From: Clostridiales bacterium
Lineage (GTDB): Bacteria > Bacillota > Clostridia > Oscillospirales > Oscillospiraceae
Assembly (NCBI GenBank): GCA_004554585.1
Contig: SFLH01000009.1
Location: 1-64,000, forward strand
Direction: 5' to 3'
Length of the DNA stretch: 64,000 nt
Below the pieces are notes generated by a model that saw only the letters and a program-made list of their open reading frames with translations, searched no databases and had not been told where the DNA came from. Of this stretch, positions 50,802 to 59,904 are shown in pieces. Within the stretch, counting starts at the first letter, position 1. Every line of letters begins with the position of its first letter. The position numbers and the translations under genes are program-made.

Positions 50802-52550
50802 ATGGCAAATTTGATTCAGCTTGCGAAAGACCAGGTCAGCCAACTCACGGACCAGGCCTATCAAGCCGCCGCCGCGGCCGGCGTCCTGCCGGCGGGGGTG
50901 ACGGTGAAGGGATCGGTGGAGATCCCCAAAGACCCCCAGAACGGGGACTACGCCTCCTCCTTCGCCATGGCCGGGGCCAAGGCCATGAAGATGGCCCCCC
51001 GGGCCATCGCCCAGGCGGTGGTGGACCACATGGACCTGACGGGGACCATCTTCGCCTCGGTGGAGATCGCCGGGCCGGGTTTCCTCAACTTCCGCCTGGG
51101 CCCCAAGTGGTACGGGGACGTGCTGGCAGAGATTGAGGCCGAGGGCCCCCTCTACGGCCAGAGCAGCGAGGGCCAGGGCAGGAAGGTTATGGTGGAGTTC
51201 GTCTCCGCCAACCCCACCGGCCCCATGCACATGGGCAACGCCCGGGGAGGCGTGCTGGGGGACACCCTGGCCAACGTCCTGCGCCGGGACGGCTGGGACA
51301 CCTGGAAGGAGTTCTACGTCAACGACGCCGGCAACCAGATCCACAAGTTCGCCGTGTCCATCCAGGCTCGCTACCTCCAGATCCTCTTGGGGGAGGAGGC
51401 GGTGCCCTTCCCGGAGGACGGCTACCACGGGGAGGACATCAAGGAGCTGGCCCAGGCCTTCTACGCCCAGCACGGGGAGAGCTACAAGGATACCCCCGAG
51501 CAGGAGCGGCTGGAGGCCCTGGCGGCCTTTGGTCTGAAGCACAACATTCCCCGGATGCAGTCCGACTTGCGCCGGTATGGCATCGAGTACGACCAGTGGT
51601 TCTATGAGTCCTCCCTCCATGAGTCCGGCTACGTGGCCGAGACGGTGGCCCTGCTGACCGAGAAGGGCTGGACCTATGAGAAGGACGGCGCTTTGTGGCT
51701 GCACACCGCCCAGCTGCTGCGGCAGAAGTACCTGGCCGAGGGCAAGAGCGAGAAGCAGGTGGACAAGCTGGACCTGAAGGACGACGTGCTGCGCCGGGCC
51801 AATGGGTTCTACACCTACTTTGCCGCCGACATCGCTTACCACCGCAACAAGTTGGATGTGCGGGGCTTTGACATCGCCGTGGACGTGTGGGGCGCCGACC
51901 ACCACGGCCACGTGGCCCGCCTCCAGGCCGCCCTGGACGGGCTGGGGCTGGACGGCTCCCACCGGCTGGTGGTGGTGCTCATGCAGCTGGTGAACCTGCT
52001 TCAGGACGGCCAGCCGGTGCGCATGTCCAAGCGCTCGGGCAAGGCCATCGCCCTGCACGACCTGCTGGACGAGGTGAGTGTGGACGCCGCCCGCTACTTC
52101 TTCAACTCCCGCTCCTCCACCAGCCCCGTGGACTTTGACCTGGGCCTGGCCGTTCGGGAGGACAGCGAGAACCCCGTCTATTACGTCCAGTACGCCCACG
52201 CCCGCATCTGCACCCTGGTGGCCCGGCTGGCCGGGGAGGGCCATCCGGTGGCCCAGGCCGGTCAGATCCGCTGGGAGCTGCTGGCCAGCGAGGAGGAGAC
52301 CTCCCTCATCCGCACCCTGGCCCGGTTCCCCGAGGAGATCCATGCCGCCGCCCGGGACTACGACCCCTCCCGCATCAACCGCTATCTGGTGGACCTGGCT
52401 GGCCAGTTCCACCGGTTCTACAGCGCCTGCCGCATCAAGGGGGAAGCCCCCGAACTCCTGTCTGCCCGCCTGAAGCTGGCCGACAGTGTCCGCGCTGTGC
52501 TCGCCAACGGATTGGGTCTGCTGGGCGTCACTGCGCCGGAGAAGATGTGA
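50802..52550 (+). CDS. argS: Arginyl-tRNA synthetase
   Basis: A 582-residue class I synthetase. The N-terminal Add-1 domain precedes the HIGH-like motif PTGPMHMGNARGG (about 138-150), the KMSK-equivalent MSKRSGKA (about 408-415), and the all-helical DALR anticodon-binding domain (about 460-580). GGGGACAGAAG is a modest ribosome binding site. No T-box is visible upstream. Confidence 0.98.
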   Translation: MANLIQLAKDQVSQLTDQAYQAAAAAGVLPAGVTVKGSVEIPKDPQNGDYASSFAMAGAKAMKMAPRAIAQAVVDHMDLTGTIFASVEIAGPGFLNFRLGPKWYGDVLAEIEAEGPLYGQSSEGQGRKVMVEFVSANPTGPMHMGNARGGVLGDTLANVLRRDGWDTWKEFYVNDAGNQIHKFAVSIQARYLQILLGEEAVPFPEDGYHGEDIKELAQAFYAQHGESYKDTPEQERLEALAAFGLKHNIPRMQSDLRRYGIEYDQWFYESSLHESGYVAETVALLTEKGWTYEKDGALWLHTAQLLRQKYLAEGKSEKQVDKLDLKDDVLRRANGFYTYFAADIAYHRNKLDVRGFDIAVDVWGADHHGHVARLQAALDGLGLDGSHRLVVVLMQLVNLLQDGQPVRMSKRSGKAIALHDLLDEVSVDAARYFFNSRSSTSPVDFDLGLAVREDSENPVYYVQYAHARICTLVARLAGEGHPVAQAGQIRWELLASEEETSLIRTLARFPEEIHAAARDYDPSRINRYLVDLAGQFHRFYSACRIKGEAPELLSARLKLADSVRAVLANGLGLLGVTAPEKM

Positions 52551-52611
52551 TGGGGGCTGTTAGATCCTGGGTGTCCCACTGCCTGCTGGCAGCGGAAAGG
52601 GGGCGCCTAGG

Positions 52612-53901
52612 ATGAGAAAGAAGGTAGTGGACAGCCTGGTCATTGGCTTTGCCCTGTTCTCCATGTTCTTTGGGGCGGGCAACGTGATCTTCCCGCCCTA
52701 CCTGGGCCTGGGCTCCGGGGACCAGTGGCCCCTGGGCTTTCTGGGCTACTACATCGCCGACGTGGGCCTGGCCCTGCTGTCCATGTTTGCCATTCTGCGC
52801 CAGGGCAGCCCCACGGGGGTCACCGCCCGCATCGGCAAGGTGCCGGCGGTGATGCTCATGTGCGCCATCGTGCTGTGCATCGGCCCCATGCTGGCCATCC
52901 CCCGCACGGCGGCCACCACCTATGAGACCTCTCTGCTGCCCCTGACCTCGGCGGTGAGCCCGGTGGCCTTTTCTGTGGTCTTCTTCCTGGTGGTGCTGGT
53001 GCTGTGCCTGCGGGAGAGCGCCGTGGTGGACATCGTGGGCAAGATCCTCACCCCCGTCCTGTTGGCGGGCCTGCTAGTGCTCATCGTGGTGGGCATTGTC
53101 CACCCTCTGGGGCCCGTCTCCCCGGAGCCTCTGGTGGAGAACGTGGCGGCCACGGGCATCGAGGCCGGCTACCAGACCATGGACGTGCTGGCCACCCTGA
53201 TCTTTGGCTACATCATCCTGAAAAGCGCCTGGAAGAAGGGCCACCGGGAGTGGAAGGACCAGGCCCGGGTGGTGGCTGGCGCCAGCGTGGTGGCCGGGGT
53301 CGGCCTGCTGGTGATCTATCTGGGCCTGACCTATCTGGGGGCCACCACGGGGACCTTCTTTGACCTGTCGGTGGACCGCACTCAGCTGGTCATCACCATC
53401 GTCCGGGACCTGCTGGGGCAGGGGGGCATGATCCTCTTTGCCGTGGTGGTGGCCCTGGCCTGCCTGACCACGTCGGTGGGGCTGGTGAGCTCCTGCGCCG
53501 ACTACTTCTCGGGGCTGACCAGCGGGCGTTTGCCCTATAAGGCGCTGGTGTGTGTGATCTGCCTGTTCAGTGCTATCATCTCCAACTTTGGCATCAACGA
53601 GATCATCGCCATCGCCTCCCCCATCCTCAGTGTGGTCTATCCGCCCACCCTGGTGCTCATCGTCCTGGCCATGACCGGCAACCGGCTGAAGAACAAGTGG
53701 ATCTTCCGTTTGGGCGCCCTGGGTGCCCTGGTGGTGAGCCTGGTGGAGAATGTGGGCCCCATGGTGGGGCTGGACGTGAGTTTCCTGTCCCATCTGCCCC
53801 TGGACGCTCTGGGCTTTGGCTGGGTTCTCCCTGCCGCCCTGTGCGCCGTGGTGGGGGCCTTCCTCCCCAAAGGAAAAGCAGCGCCCGCCAAAAAATCCTG
53901 A
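52612..53901 (+). CDS. brnQ: Branched-chain amino acid transporter BrnQ
   Basis: A 429-residue transporter with 12 predicted helices. The family start is ALFSMFFGAGNVIFPPYLGL, followed by IPRTAATTYETS and GVNEII-like FGINEIIAIASPIL. It imports Leu, Ile and Val coupled to Na+ or H+. It has a GGGGGCGCC site and its own terminator. A 61-bp gap separates it from argS. Confidence 0.94.
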   Translation: MRKKVVDSLVIGFALFSMFFGAGNVIFPPYLGLGSGDQWPLGFLGYYIADVGLALLSMFAILRQGSPTGVTARIGKVPAVMLMCAIVLCIGPMLAIPRTAATTYETSLLPLTSAVSPVAFSVVFFLVVLVLCLRESAVVDIVGKILTPVLLAGLLVLIVVGIVHPLGPVSPEPLVENVAATGIEAGYQTMDVLATLIFGYIILKSAWKKGHREWKDQARVVAGASVVAGVGLLVIYLGLTYLGATTGTFFDLSVDRTQLVITIVRDLLGQGGMILFAVVVALACLTTSVGLVSSCADYFSGLTSGRLPYKALVCVICLFSAIISNFGINEIIAIASPILSVVYPPTLVLIVLAMTGNRLKNKWIFRLGALGALVVSLVENVGPMVGLDVSFLSHLPLDALGFGWVLPAALCAVVGAFLPKGKAAPAKKS

Positions 53902-53909
53902 CCAATACG

Positions 53910-53939
53910 AAACGCCCTCCGGAAACGGAGGGCGTTTTT
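53910..53939. terminator. Bidirectional terminator between brnQ and the DUF3021 gene
   Basis: A 12-bp perfect stem (53910-53921 with 53926-53937), GAAA loop, TTTTT after it on the plus strand and a short T stretch (GTTTCG) on the minus strand. Confidence 0.85.
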
Positions 53940-53952
53940 GCGCGGAAAGGGC

Positions 53953-54423
53953 TCAGAGATCGTGGTCGTGAGAAGTTTTCTTGGCCGCGTGGTTGAGCTG
54001 GCGGACGCTGTGCAGGGCCGTCAGGTACAGGCACAGCCAGATGCCGGCGAAGATGGCCGCGAAGATGGCCAGGTACTGCAGCACCCCGCCCAGGGAGTGG
54101 GGCATCCAGCGGCAGACGTAGGCGGTGGGCAGCATGACCGCCGCGCCCAGCAGGAAATAGAGAAGGGTCTGGCGGGTCAGCCCCCACCGCTCCACCTGCC
54201 AGATCACCGACCCGCCGGCGAAAACTGCCCCCAGCAGGGCGCACAGCAGGGTCTGCCAGGCGGTCGCTGCCAGCTCGCTGCCGGCGGCCTGGACCAGATC
54301 GGGGTGACAGGGGAGATAGACCTGCAAACCGGCGACAAAGGAGCCGAACAGGGCGATCAGTGTGCCCAGGGCAATGCCCAGAGGGGCGCCCAGGGCAGCC
54401 CGGAGAAAGACTTGTTTTTTCAT
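53953..54423 (-). CDS. DUF3021 membrane protein
   Basis: A 156-residue protein with four membrane helices (starting at about 8, 62, 88 and 117), the architecture of DUF3021 proteins that are paired with LytTR regulators. It is thought to modulate the DNA-binding partner from the membrane. ATG 54423 has GAGG eight bases upstream; the GTG and ATG just before it do not. It lies 10 bp after the LytTR gene. Confidence 0.82.
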   Translation of the reverse strand: MKKQVFLRAALGAPLGIALGTLIALFGSFVAGLQVYLPCHPDLVQAAGSELAATAWQTLLCALLGAVFAGGSVIWQVERWGLTRQTLLYFLLGAAVMLPTAYVCRWMPHSLGGVLQYLAIFAAIFAGIWLCLYLTALHSVRQLNHAAKKTSHDHDL

Positions 54424-54433
54424 GCGCATCACC

Positions 54434-54874
54434 TCAAATTCCCAGACGCTGCTTCAGCTTTCCCACATACCGGCGGGAGACGTAGGTGACGCTGCCGTCA
54501 CACAGGCGCACCTGGATGGTCCCCGACAGGCTCAGGTCAAACTGGCGGACTTTTTTCAGGTTGATGATCTCCGCGTGGGAGATTCGGGCAAACCGCTGAG
54601 GGGAGAGCCGGGCCTCTGCCTCATACAGCCGCAGCCGCAGGGCGTATTCCCCCGCGGGGGTGACGGCGAAGACCTTCCCCTCCCGGGCATACAGGCGGAG
54701 GATCTCCTCCTCTTCCAGTACCTCCAAGGTCTGGCCCTGCCGGCCGATGAGCGGGGGCTGGGCCTGGGGGGAGAGGGCGTCCAGCAGCTGCCGGACCTCC
54801 TCGGTCATGGCGGGGGCCTGGACCAGCAGGGTGACCTCCTGGCAGGCGGGGTCCAGGGTTACTTCGATCTTCAT
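54434..54874 (-). CDS. LytTR-family DNA-binding regulator
   Basis: A 146-residue protein with a short N-terminal domain and a LytTR domain (about 50-146): LEEEEILRLYAREGKVFAVT, RISHAEIINLKKVRQFDLSL and SVTYVSRRYVGKLKQRLGI. It lacks a receiver domain, so it is a stand-alone LytTR regulator of the type paired with DUF3021 membrane proteins. The pair often controls an adjacent transporter; none lies beside it here. ATG 54874 follows GAGAGGTGAG. Confidence 0.88.
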   Translation of the reverse strand: MKIEVTLDPACQEVTLLVQAPAMTEEVRQLLDALSPQAQPPLIGRQGQTLEVLEEEEILRLYAREGKVFAVTPAGEYALRLRLYEAEARLSPQRFARISHAEIINLKKVRQFDLSLSGTIQVRLCDGSVTYVSRRYVGKLKQRLGI

Positions 54875-55028
54875 CCAGCTCACCTCTCTTTGGGGTTAGT
54901 ATAGGGGAGGCTGCCCTCTTGCGCAAGGGGTTTTCCACCAACGGTTGCCAGGGAGCCATAAGTGGTCTAAAATAGAGGCTGCCTGCGGGCCTCCAGCGGC
55001 CCGGCGGCTTACGAAAGGGGAAGAAACC

Positions 55029-55574
55029 ATGAAATGGATGATCGCGGCGGACCTCCACGGCTCCGCTTACTACTGTCAAGAACTCCTCCAGGCCTTCCAG
55101 CGGGAGGGGGCCGCCCGGCTGATTCTGCTGGGAGACCTGCTCTACCATGGCCCCCGCAACGACCTGCCCCGGGACTATGCCCCCAAGCAGGTCATCGCCC
55201 TGCTCAACCCCCTGGCCGACCACCTGCTCTGCGTCCGTGGCAACTGCGACAGCGAGGTGGACCAGATGGTGCTGGAGTTTCCCATCCTGGCCGACTACGG
55301 CGTCCTCCTGCTGGAGGACCGGCTGGCCTACCTCACCCACGGCCACGTGTGGAACCTGGACCACCTGCCGCCCCTCCGGCCGGGGGATCTGCTGTTGTGC
55401 GGCCACACCCATGTGCCTGCCTGGGCGCCCTTTGGGGAGAACAACTGGTGCCTGAACCCCGGCTCCCTCTCCCTGCCCAAGCAGGACAGCCCCCACAGCT
55501 ACCTGACCTTAGAGGCGGGCCAGGCGGTGTGGAAGGACCTGGACGGTACGCCCTTTCACACCCTGACCCTATAA
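55029..55574 (+). CDS. yfcE: YfcE-family phosphodiesterase
   Basis: A 181-residue metallophosphoesterase matching E. coli YfcE in length and motifs: MIAADLHGS, LLGDLLYHGPRNDLP, VRGNCDSEVDQM, THGHVWN and LCGHTHVPAW, with LNPGSLSLPK near the end. Metal ligands (D, H, D, N, H, H, H) are complete. The natural substrate is unknown. GGGGAAG precedes the ATG. Confidence 0.93.
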   Translation: MKWMIAADLHGSAYYCQELLQAFQREGAARLILLGDLLYHGPRNDLPRDYAPKQVIALLNPLADHLLCVRGNCDSEVDQMVLEFPILADYGVLLLEDRLAYLTHGHVWNLDHLPPLRPGDLLLCGHTHVPAWAPFGENNWCLNPGSLSLPKQDSPHSYLTLEAGQAVWKDLDGTPFHTLTL

Positions 55575-55595
55575 ACACAACCTCCCACAAGAGAC

Positions 55596-55636
55596 CCGAA
55601 GGCGGACAGAGTTTGCTCTGTCCGCCTTCGGTTTTT
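55596..55636. terminator. Terminator between yfcE and vanT
   Basis: A 16-bp perfect stem (55596-55611 with 55616-55631), TTTG loop, then TTTTTGC on the plus strand. It also stands 32 bp after vanT on the minus strand, with a weaker T run. Confidence 0.9.
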
Positions 55637-55662
55637 GCGGCGTGGGAGAAATTCGGCGTGGG

Positions 55663-57786
55663 TCAGGAAAGAAACCGCTCCAGCCGGGAGCCCAGGCGAC
55701 TGAGAAGCTCGTTGGTGATGGTGCCGCACCGCTGGGCCACCTCCATGGCAGAGATGGTCTCCTGGCCGTCGGTGCCGATGACCACGGCGGTGTCTCCCGC
55801 CTGCACGGCGGGCAGATCGGTGACGTCCACCAGGGTCTGGTCCATGCACAGGCGGCCCACAATGGGGGCCCGCCGGCCGTGGAGAAGCACGCAGCCCCCC
55901 TCCAGGCACCGGGGGAGGCCGTCGGCGTAGCCGATGGTGAGCACTGCCAGCCGGGTGGGCCGCCGGGCGGTGAAGGCCAGGCCGTACCCGGCCCCCGCCC
56001 CGGGGGGCAGGGTGCGCACAGTGGCCACCCGGGCCCGGAGGGAGAGGACGGGCCGCAGATCGGGCCCGGCGTCGTTGCGGTCTTCCGGGGAGCTCAGCAG
56101 GCCGTACAGGGCGATGCCCACCCGGGCCCAGTCGCCGCCGCAGTCGGGATAGTTGAGCAGGCCGTGGCTGGCCAACAGGTGGACCTTGGGCAGGGGAATG
56201 CCCTGGTTTTTCAGGCCCTCCAGCAGCTGGCGGAAGGCCTCCCGCTGGCGCTGGACGCAGCCCTGGGCCTCGGGGCCGGCACCATCCGCGGTGCACAGAT
56301 GGGTGTACAGGCCGGTCACCCGTAGGTGGGGCAGGGCAAAGACTTGCGCGATCTCCCCCAGGTGGGCGGCGGGAATCCCCAACCGGTGCATCCCCGTGTC
56401 CACCGCCAGGTGGACGGCCAGGGGTTTGCCGAAGGCGTTCAACTGCTGGGCGTAGGGAAAGTCCACCACCGTCTGGGTCAGTTTGTACCGGCGCAGCAGG
56501 GGGAACTGGTCCGGGGGCGTGTAGCCCAGCAGGAGGATCTCCCCCCGAATCCCGCCCCGGCGCAGCTGGATGCCTTCTGCCAGGCAGGCCACGCAGAAGG
56601 CGTCGACCCCCTGGCTGGCCAGCTCCCGGGCGATGGGCAGGGCACCGTGGCCGTAGGCGTTGGCCTTGACGGCGGGCATGAGCCGGCAGCCGGGGGGCAG
56701 CAGGGCCTCCAAGGCGGCCCGGTTGTGGGCCAGGGCGGCCCGGTCCAGGGTGATCCAGGCCCGGTCCCGCCGGGGCCGGGGCGGCCGCAGACGGCCCTTG
56801 CCCCAGAGGATGACGGCGGCGGCCAGGCAGGAGAGCAGGCACACGGCCAGGTAGTGGACCAGGCTGTTTTCCACCAGCAAACCGGTCAGCCCCGTCACCT
56901 TCGCACTCCCACGGACCACCACCACCATGGCCGGGTGGAGGAGATAGATCCAGGTGGACAGATCGGGCAGACAGGACGGCGGCCGGACGGGCCAGGCCAG
57001 CAGCAGCCGGTAGAGAAAGACCATCACCACCGGCAGCAGCAGGTACATGCTGTCGTGCCGCTGGAGGGCGAAGTGCCGCAGGGTGAAGGCTTCGGCGGTC
57101 ATGAGGCCGAAGGCGAGGGCCAGGCCCAGGGCGTCTTTGTCCGGGGTTCCCTTGCCGGGGCGGTCTCCCAGCCGGGCCCCCAGCAGGAGGAAGAGGGGGG
57201 CCAGGAACAGCCCGTTGCGGGTGTAGGAGAAGAGGTGGAACCCCGCCTCATAGACATTGGCCAGGGAGGGTAGCGCGGAGGTGAGGCCGTAGTAGCTGTC
57301 TCCCAGCAGGGCGATGAGATAGAGTCCTCCGGCGGCCGCCAGCAGCCCCTTGCCCCTCAGCATCCGGCTGAGGAGAAAGACCACCCAGAGACCCATGACG
57401 CAGGCAGGGAAATACCACAGGTGGTAAAAGGTTCCGTCAAACAGGAGCAGGCGAAGCCAGTCCAACGGACGCAGATTCTGATAGTGCCCCGCGTACAGGC
57501 CGATGGGAAGGTAGAGCAGAATGGCAATGCCGTAAAGGGCCAGAATCTTCTTGCTCTGCCGCCACAGCAGGCGAGGAGAGGCCTTCCCGGCCAGGACCGG
57601 CCCCAGCACAAACTGACCGGTGACCATGAAGAAGAAGGGCACTGCCACCCGGGCCAGGACCCGGGTGAGGAAGAAATCCCCGTCCAGAGAGAAGGAGGCC
57701 AGGGGCGAGACGTGGATGGCCACCACCAGCAGCGCGGCGGGAATCTTAAAGGCGTCCAGCCCGCCGGAACGTCGGCTCCTATCCAT
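55663..57786 (-). CDS. vanT: VanT-type membrane serine/alanine racemase
   Basis: A 707-residue fusion with the exact VanT layout. An N-terminal acyltransferase-3-like domain with about ten helices (1-330) takes up D-amino acid precursor. A C-terminal alanine racemase domain (about 340-707) has the PLP lysine in PAVKANAYGHG near residue 375, GYADGLPR, and the catalytic tyrosine in GAGYGLAF. In VanC/E/G-type resistance it converts L-Ser to D-Ser. Length is close to VanT of E. faecalis (about 700). It overlaps vanXY by 8 bp and is last in the operon. Confidence 0.92.
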   Translation of the reverse strand: MDRSRRSGGLDAFKIPAALLVVAIHVSPLASFSLDGDFFLTRVLARVAVPFFFMVTGQFVLGPVLAGKASPRLLWRQSKKILALYGIAILLYLPIGLYAGHYQNLRPLDWLRLLLFDGTFYHLWYFPACVMGLWVVFLLSRMLRGKGLLAAAGGLYLIALLGDSYYGLTSALPSLANVYEAGFHLFSYTRNGLFLAPLFLLLGARLGDRPGKGTPDKDALGLALAFGLMTAEAFTLRHFALQRHDSMYLLLPVVMVFLYRLLLAWPVRPPSCLPDLSTWIYLLHPAMVVVVRGSAKVTGLTGLLVENSLVHYLAVCLLSCLAAAVILWGKGRLRPPRPRRDRAWITLDRAALAHNRAALEALLPPGCRLMPAVKANAYGHGALPIARELASQGVDAFCVACLAEGIQLRRGGIRGEILLLGYTPPDQFPLLRRYKLTQTVVDFPYAQQLNAFGKPLAVHLAVDTGMHRLGIPAAHLGEIAQVFALPHLRVTGLYTHLCTADGAGPEAQGCVQRQREAFRQLLEGLKNQGIPLPKVHLLASHGLLNYPDCGGDWARVGIALYGLLSSPEDRNDAGPDLRPVLSLRARVATVRTLPPGAGAGYGLAFTARRPTRLAVLTIGYADGLPRCLEGGCVLLHGRRAPIVGRLCMDQTLVDVTDLPAVQAGDTAVVIGTDGQETISAMEVAQRCGTITNELLSRLGSRLERFLS

Positions 57787-58528
57787 GGCAGCGCCCCCAT
57801 TCCGCCAGCACGAACCCGTCTACGTTGTTGCCGGAAAGGGAGTAGGAGCAGTCTTTGGGCAGATCCACTGGCGTGGGACCTTGGGCCGCGGCGGGCAGGA
57901 AGGACAGAGCGGCCTCTTGTTCGCAGGCTCGACCGTTTCCGCAGGGAAACGACCGCAGCCAGGCGATATACTCTTCTAAGGTCCAGTCTTTCTCCGCCAT
58001 GATGGCGGCATGAGGGGTACCTACATAGCGGAAGTGCCAGGGTTCATGGCCGATGCCTGTGACCGCCTCTTTGCCCGCCGGATAGCGTTGGATCAGGCCG
58101 AACTTGGCCATCTCCCGGCGAAAGTCCTGGCAGATTCCCTGGTAGGGGAAGTCGGGCCGCAGAAAATCCACCTGGTCGCTGCGCAGCCCCAGATCGATGG
58201 CCAGCCCCGTCTGGTGCTCGCTGCACCCGGGCTGGGCCACATAGGTCTGGGTGAAGGCCAGGCCGTTCTCTGCCAGGGAGTCGTCCCAGATTTGCTGCTG
58301 CTCCTGCTGAGAGCGCCAACCGCTCACCGGCACAATGGCCGACCAGCCACCGCCGATGGCGGCCATGAGGTCGTCCAGGGCCTGGGCGGCCCGCCGCTCC
58401 AGCAGCACCTCGGTGCCGGCTACGGGAACCAGGTCCTGGGGGGGGAGAGGGTGGTAGGGATGGCGGGCGCTGACCAGAATGAGGTCCCCCTGGTGGACGG
58501 ACTCGGGGAGAAGAAGCATCGACGTCAT
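57779..58528 (-). CDS. vanXY: VanXY-type D,D-dipeptidase/carboxypeptidase
   Basis: A 249-residue zinc peptidase without signal peptide. Zinc ligands lie in CSEHQTGLAIDLG (H-x6-D) and GHEPWHFRYVG (E-P-W-H, with the catalytic glutamate). Cytoplasmic VanXY enzymes remove D-Ala from D-Ala-D-Ala and from UDP-muramyl-pentapeptide. Length and lack of an anchor distinguish it from VanY. A C-terminal tail with CSYSLSGNNVDGFVLAEWG is intact. It overlaps both neighbours, and it starts with ATG 58528 inside the vanG stop. Confidence 0.9.
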   Translation of the reverse strand: MTSMLLLPESVHQGDLILVSARHPYHPLPPQDLVPVAGTEVLLERRAAQALDDLMAAIGGGWSAIVPVSGWRSQQEQQQIWDDSLAENGLAFTQTYVAQPGCSEHQTGLAIDLGLRSDQVDFLRPDFPYQGICQDFRREMAKFGLIQRYPAGKEAVTGIGHEPWHFRYVGTPHAAIMAEKDWTLEEYIAWLRSFPCGNGRACEQEAALSFLPAAAQGPTPVDLPKDCSYSLSGNNVDGFVLAEWGRCHG

Positions 58529-59577
58529 AGATGGATCACCTGCCCGAGGATGGTATCCAGAATCTCTGGGAAGGTCAAACCGGCGGCCTTCATCATGCCG
58601 GGGAAGCGGCTGTGTTCGGTGAAGCCGGGGATGGTGTTGACCTCGTTGAAGACGATCCGCCCCTGGGGAGTGAGGAAGAGGTCCACCCGGGCAAAGCCCG
58701 CGCACCCCAGGGCCCGGTAGATCACCTGGGCGGTCTCCTTCACCCGCTGGGCGGTGGCCTGGTCCACCCGGGCGGGGACGTGGATGGCGGAGGTCTTCAG
58801 GGTGTACTTCTCGGTGAAGTCGAAAAAGCCGCCGGACAGTTCGATCTCGTCGATCTCCCCCACCATCAGATTCTGGGTGCCGATGACGGCGCAGCCCACC
58901 TCAAAGCCGGGGATGGTCTCCTCCAGGATCACCTGGTCGTCGTACTGCCGGGCCAGCTCCAGGGCGGGCAGGAGCTCCTCCTCCCGGTGGATCTGGGAGA
59001 TGCCGTAGGAGGAGCCCGCCTTCACCGGCTTGACAAAGAGGGGATAGCCCGTCTGCCGGGCAAAGGCCACGGCGGCCTGGGGGTCCGTCCCCGGTTCCAA
59101 GACCAGGGAGGCGGGGACGTCTACCCCGGCTAGATGGGCCAGCTTGTGGGCGCGGTCCTTGTCCATGCACAGGGCGGAGGCCAGCACGCCGCAGCCGATC
59201 ACCGGAATCCCCGCCAGGGCGAAGAGGCCCTGGACGGTGCCGTCCTCGCCGTTCTTGCCGTGGAGGATGGGCAGCACCCCGTCCAGCGCAATGGGCTGCG
59301 GGGTCTGGCCGGCCAGGGAGAGCAGGCCGCGGACCGCCCGGTCCTGGCAGACCGCCACGGGGGTCAGGTGGGTCCGGTCCTCATGCCAATGGTCCTGGGG
59401 GATGGCCTCATAGGGACCGGTGTAGAGGAACCACTGCCCCGTCCGGGTGATGCCCACGGGCAGGACGGTATATTTGTCGGGATCTAAGTTGCACAGCACG
59501 GCGTGGGCCGACTGCAGGGAGACGGAATACTCCGGGGAGCGTCCGCCGAACAGAACGGCAATGGTGGGCTTTTTCAT
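58525..59577 (-). CDS. vanG: VanG-type D-alanine-D-serine ligase
   Basis: A 350-residue ATP-grasp ligase. FGGRSPEYSVSLQSA at the start, PILHGKNGEDGTVQGLF and GFARVDLFLTPQGRIVFNE are the ligase blocks. The omega-loop reads FFDFTEKYTLKTSAIHVPAR, where ordinary Ddl has a YDYxxKY form; the EKY form marks the VanG/VanC group that makes D-Ala-D-Ser. AGGAGG precedes the ATG. First of three coupled genes. No vanR, vanS or vanU is adjacent. Confidence 0.9.
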   Translation of the reverse strand: MKKPTIAVLFGGRSPEYSVSLQSAHAVLCNLDPDKYTVLPVGITRTGQWFLYTGPYEAIPQDHWHEDRTHLTPVAVCQDRAVRGLLSLAGQTPQPIALDGVLPILHGKNGEDGTVQGLFALAGIPVIGCGVLASALCMDKDRAHKLAHLAGVDVPASLVLEPGTDPQAAVAFARQTGYPLFVKPVKAGSSYGISQIHREEELLPALELARQYDDQVILEETIPGFEVGCAVIGTQNLMVGEIDEIELSGGFFDFTEKYTLKTSAIHVPARVDQATAQRVKETAQVIYRALGCAGFARVDLFLTPQGRIVFNEVNTIPGFTEHSRFPGMMKAAGLTFPEILDTILGQVIHL

Positions 59578-59700
59578 GGGTGTTTCCTCCTGGATGCGGT
59601 GAGATGAATGGACGTGGAGCGGTGCTTAATGGAAAACAGAAAAGAAAATAGAGAAGAAATAGCTGTTTTTCAGGGAAGAACCTCTCGCATTCTGGGTTTT

Positions 59701-59706
59701 ATTATA
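59701..59706 (-). promoter_or_regulatory. Candidate -10 box of vanG-vanXY-vanT
   Basis: A perfect TATAAT on the minus strand, 124 bp before vanG. The -35 is poor (AAAACA at 17 bp), so an activator is likely. Confidence 0.5.
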
Positions 59707-59746
59707 GCAGGAAAAAATGTTTGTGTTTTTAAGGGCGGATTGCAGC

Positions 59747-59800
59747 TTTCTTAAAAACCATTGCGCTTTTCTTAAGGTGGATTAAGGAAACATTAAGAAA
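59747..59800. promoter_or_regulatory. TTTCTTAA repeat cluster between vanG and the fab operon
   Basis: TTTCTTAA occurs at 59747-59754 and 59768-59775 (21 bp apart). The reverse form TTAAG(G)AAA occurs at 59782-59790 and 59793-59800 (11 bp apart). The spacing of one and two helical turns fits an OmpR/VanR-type regulator. It lies 41-94 bp upstream of the vanG -10. Confidence 0.45.
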
Positions 59801-59867
59801 CCCTGCTGTTTGCCTGGAAAAAGCCAGGGAAAATATGAACAAAATGTGAATATTCCCCCGTTTCCCG

Positions 59868-59896
59868 TTGACAAAGGGAAGGGAGTGGGGTATATA
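59868..59896 (+). promoter_or_regulatory. Promoter of the fatty acid synthesis operon
   Basis: Perfect -35 TTGACA (59868-59873), a 17-bp spacer and -10 TATATA (59891-59896). Confidence 0.88.
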
Positions 59897-59904
59897 TAGC
59901 AAAA

